The translations under genes and the position numbers were made by a program. A model generated the notes under the pieces. That model was not told the origin of the DNA, searched no databases, and worked only from the letters and a program-made list of their open reading frames with translations. Shown here piece after piece: positions 54,341 through 55,684 of a DNA stretch of 55,684 bases; the stretch's first letter is position 1, and every line of letters begins with the position of its first letter. Origin of the DNA: Aurantimonas coralicida (GTDB lineage Bacteria > Pseudomonadota > Alphaproteobacteria > Rhizobiales > Rhizobiaceae); NCBI GenBank assembly GCA_011050685.1, contig DRFF01000121.1, positions 1-55,684 of the forward strand, given 5' to 3'.

Positions 54341-54661
54341 TCAGCCGCTCGCTTTCACGAGTTTCGTTGACGCATCAAGTAGGGGCAGGACACGTTCCAC
54401 TTGCTCCTTGTTCATGCCTTCGATCAGATCCACCGCAGCTTGGTGAACGGGGCATCTTACTACGGCGTTGGCCTTGAGATCATCGGGCGTGATGGTGAGA
54501 GGAGGAGCTAGACGCTCTCGCCATTTTTCGCCCAAGCGCCGGTCGCCGAGTTCGAGACGGCTGATTTGCTGATTCGATGTGCCGACGAATTCGGCGAGCT
54601 TCTGCTGGGAAAGCCCGCGAAGTTCACGGTAATGCTTTAGCAATTCTCCCTCACTCGCCAT
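54341..54661 (-). CDS. XRE-family repressor
   Basis: A 106-residue protein. The DNA-binding domain is 6-50 (LKHYRELRGLSQQKLAEFVGTSNQQISRLELGDRRL). A C-terminal ~50 residues (AAVDLIEGMNKEQVERVLPLLDAS) form a helical dimerisation-like end; there is no S24 self-cleavage domain, so LexA-type induction is not expected. GTGAGG precedes the ATG. It is divergent from the Cro-like gene with two operators between, which defines the lysis/lysogeny switch. Confidence 0.75.
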   Translation of the reverse strand: MASEGELLKHYRELRGLSQQKLAEFVGTSNQQISRLELGDRRLGEKWRERLAPPLTITPDDLKANAVVRCPVHQAAVDLIEGMNKEQVERVLPLLDASTKLVKASG

Positions 54662-54696
54662 GGCCTAGTCCTCACCAATCCGCCCCCGCAAGGCAA

Positions 54697-54711
54697 CCAC
54701 CAAGACGGTGG
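54697..54711. promoter_or_regulatory. Operator OR1 (CCACC-N5-GGTGG)
   Basis: CCACCAAGACGGTGG between the repressor and Cro-like genes, 35 bases upstream of the repressor ATG and 34 bp from OR2. It would allow autoregulation of the repressor promoter. Confidence 0.8.
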
Positions 54712-54730
54712 ATAGCCCCTTGACGTGGCT

Positions 54731-54745
54731 CCACCAATGTGGTGG
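54731..54745. promoter_or_regulatory. Operator OR2 (CCACC-N5-GGTGG) within the rightward promoter
   Basis: CCACCAATGTGGTGG. A TTGACG hexamer (54720-54725) lies five bases before it, and a weak -10 (TGGAGT) at 17 bases would overlap its end. The Cro-like ATG follows 11 bases after the operator, again suggesting a very short or leaderless transcript. Confidence 0.75.
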
Positions 54746-54756
54746 AGTGCGCTGCG

Positions 54757-54957
54757 ATGAAGTTGAAGGATTATCTAGCTGGCCGGAAGGTCAGCATTGC
54801 TGAGTTCGCGAAGCGAATCGGCGTCTCGCACGAGGCCGTGCGGCGCTACATCAATCGCGAGCGGCGTCCTGACTGGGATGTGCTCGAGCGGATCGTTAAG
54901 GCTACCAAGGGCGCAGTCTCCGCAGACGACTTTCTCGACGATGAGAAAGCGGCATGA
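54757..54957 (+). CDS. Cro-like helix-turn-helix protein
   Basis: A 66-residue protein consisting of one DNA-binding domain (LKDYLAGRKVSIAEFAKRIGVSHEAVRRYINRERRPDWDVLERIV). Divergent to the XRE repressor and downstream of operator OR2. The ATG at 54757 is chosen because an earlier GTG start would place the operator inside the gene. Probably competes with the repressor at the operators. Confidence 0.75.
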   Translation: MKLKDYLAGRKVSIAEFAKRIGVSHEAVRRYINRERRPDWDVLERIVKATKGAVSADDFLDDEKAA

Positions 54958-55222
54958 CGCGGGCGCACCTCGCCTGTTGGCAGGCGCGCAGCGCAGCACG
55001 AACATAGGAGATTATGAGGGACCAGGGCTTAGCTGATTAGACGTCCTTGCTGAGAGAGAGAAGCATTAGGGCCTGGGTGCCACCAGGCCGTTAATTGATA
55101 AAGGACCGGCGCCGATCTTGGGAGGAGCGACGCCGGCCGAGGGTAGTTAAGGGGAAGCCGGCTTCCATGCCTGCTAGTTATCCACACATTCTCCCGCCTT
55201 TCACTACCGGGCTCCGGTAGCA
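54958..55222 (+). other. Structured leader between Cro-like and CII-like genes
   Basis: Non-coding except for a possible 8-codon mini-ORF (ATG 55014 after AGGAG, stop 55038-55040). Hairpins: CGCCTG-TTGG-CAGGCG (54971-54986), GGCCTGG/CCAGGCC (55070-55089), CCGGCG/CGCCGG (55106-55136), palindrome GGAAGCCGGCTTCC (55153-55166), and CTACCGG-GCT-CCGGTAG (55204-55220) ending two bases before the CII-like ATG. No T-tracts. In lambda this interval carries nutR and tR1; a similar control role is inferred. Confidence 0.45.
55178..55186 (+). promoter_or_regulatory. Perfect DnaA box (TTATCCACA)
   Basis: An exact consensus DnaA box 37 bases upstream of the CII-like gene. The phage encodes its own DnaA domain-IV protein, so it might be a target for it or for host DnaA. 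Another exact match (reverse) occurs at 6875-6883, on the start codon of the plus-strand exported gene; a few matches are expected by chance in 55 kb. Confidence 0.4.
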
Positions 55223-55612
55223 ATGCTTGCCCCAGCGGAGATCACCAAGGGGTTTTCGGCGGAGCGCGTCTCGGCCGCGCTCAAGCGGGCGGCATCCAAA
55301 GCGCCACACCGCAGGCAGTGGATCGACGAGCAGGCCGATGCGCTCGACATCCTGCCCGACACCTTCGAGTCCTACTTCTACGCCAAGACGACGCCGGGCC
55401 TGGATGCGTTCCAGAAGATGGTCGCGCATTTCGGGCCCGAGTTTGCTTCCGAGGTACTCAGGCCGACCGGCGTGGTGTGCATCAAGGCGAGCGATCTCGA
55501 AATCATCGAGTCCGGTGAATTGCTAAAGGCGCTCCGGCTCCTGATCCCGCAGCTCCGCGGCGTGCTCGAGGACGCCGAGACGGCGGCGCAGTTGAAGGTG
55601 GTCAAGAAGTGA
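55223..55612 (+). CDS. CII-like regulator
   Basis: A 129-residue protein. Residues 15-75 look like a helix-turn-helix domain (SAALKRAASKAPHRRQWIDEQADALDILPDTFESYFYAKTTPGLDAFQKMVAHFG), followed by a helical end (GELLKALRLLIPQLRGVLEDAETAAQL). Position after the Cro-like gene and before other rightward genes is that of lambda CII; the sequence does not resemble CII itself. No ribosome-binding site: a hairpin (55204-55220) ends two bases before the ATG, so translation may be regulated. The 3' end is repeated at 1-73. Confidence 0.65.
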   Translation: MLAPAEITKGFSAERVSAALKRAASKAPHRRQWIDEQADALDILPDTFESYFYAKTTPGLDAFQKMVAHFGPEFASEVLRPTGVVCIKASDLEIIESGELLKALRLLIPQLRGVLEDAETAAQLKVVKK

Positions 55613-55684
55613 CCGACTTGGTGCTGTCGCTGTTCCCGGGCATCGGGCTTCTCGACATGGCCTTCGAGGAAGAGGGCTTTTGCG
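55540..55684. repeat. Terminal direct repeat, right copy (contig closure)
   Basis: Same 145 bases as 1-145. It contains the end of the CII-like gene and the GTG start (55609) of the cytosine methyltransferase, whose remainder is at the beginning of the window. Confidence 0.95.

Noticed and set aside
54739-54957. Longer GTG start for the Cro-like gene
   Set aside because: It would put operator OR2 inside the coding sequence; the ATG at 54757 gives the normal domain start.
1-55684. CRISPR arrays, rRNA or complete tRNA genes
   Set aside because: Reading both strands by eye showed no regularly spaced repeats or tRNA-like folds; a dedicated search could still find a degenerate one.

Overview
The window is a closed phage genome. 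The first 145 bases (1-145) recur exactly at the end (55540-55684), so the unique unit is 55,539 bp and the contig is circular or circularly permuted. Gene content is that of a temperate podovirus. There is a T7-type connector portal, two tail-tube proteins and four ejection-type proteins, next to a repressor/Cro switch, tyrosine integrase and excisionase. The DNA is GC-rich, start/stop overlaps (ATGA, GTGA, TAATG-type) are pervasive, and several families are ones I associate with phages of Alphaproteobacteria (DUF6362-like regulator, SleB-type lysin, DUF1376-like replication protein, DnaA domain-IV protein). An alphaproteobacterial host is therefore an inference, not a demonstrated fact.

Layout. 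A divergent switch sits at about 54.66-54.76 kb. Rightward, crossing the contig joint, it drives a Cro-like gene, a structured leader, a CII-like regulator, a C5 cytosine methyltransferase, a winged-helix protein, an excisionase-like protein, integrase, a tiny membrane protein, an adenine-methyltransferase-like protein, a DnaA domain-IV protein and a replication protein (to 4.5 kb). Leftward lie the repressor and an exported protein, then an operator-controlled promoter (PL, about 53.96 kb) and a long run of small early genes, an HNH protein, an ERF annealing protein, a Gp37/DUF5131 protein, regulators and the small terminase (45.2 kb). Tail-fibre and coiled-coil genes (40.2-44.9 kb) and a sugar cluster (28.0-40.2 kb) then separate the small from the large terminase (23.7-25.3 kb). 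Portal, scaffold, capsid, tail-tube and ejection genes follow down to 7.1 kb, and a tail-fibre-like gene and lysis cassette close the late region at 4.5-6.8 kb.

The outstanding feature is the sugar cluster. It encodes a nucleotidyltransferase (PtmE-like), 4,6-dehydratase (LegB), aminotransferase (LegC), acetyltransferase (LegH/NeuD), hydrolysing epimerase (LegG/NeuC), synthase (LegI/NeuB) and CMP-sugar synthetase (LegF/NeuA). That is an apparently complete route from an activated hexosamine to a CMP-legionaminic-acid-type nonulosonate. A PseA/WbpG amidotransferase and HisF-like partner suggest an acetamidino derivative. A SPASM radical SAM enzyme, a B12 radical SAM enzyme and a family-2 glycosyltransferase are co-transcribed. 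Two tandem proteins beside the large terminase look like Rossmann-fold GT42/DUF115-type proteins and could be the acceptor-side enzymes. I infer that the phage remodels a host surface glycan, or decorates its own or host proteins, with a nonulosonic acid.

The switch is readable. Four copies of CCACC-N5-GGTGG occur as two pairs, 34 and 33 bp apart: one pair between repressor and Cro, the other over a promoter whose predicted transcript starts at the first codon of the first early gene. Lone plus-strand genes at 6.87 kb and 27.77 kb inside the late region, and the exported protein behind the repressor, are candidate lysogenic-conversion genes.
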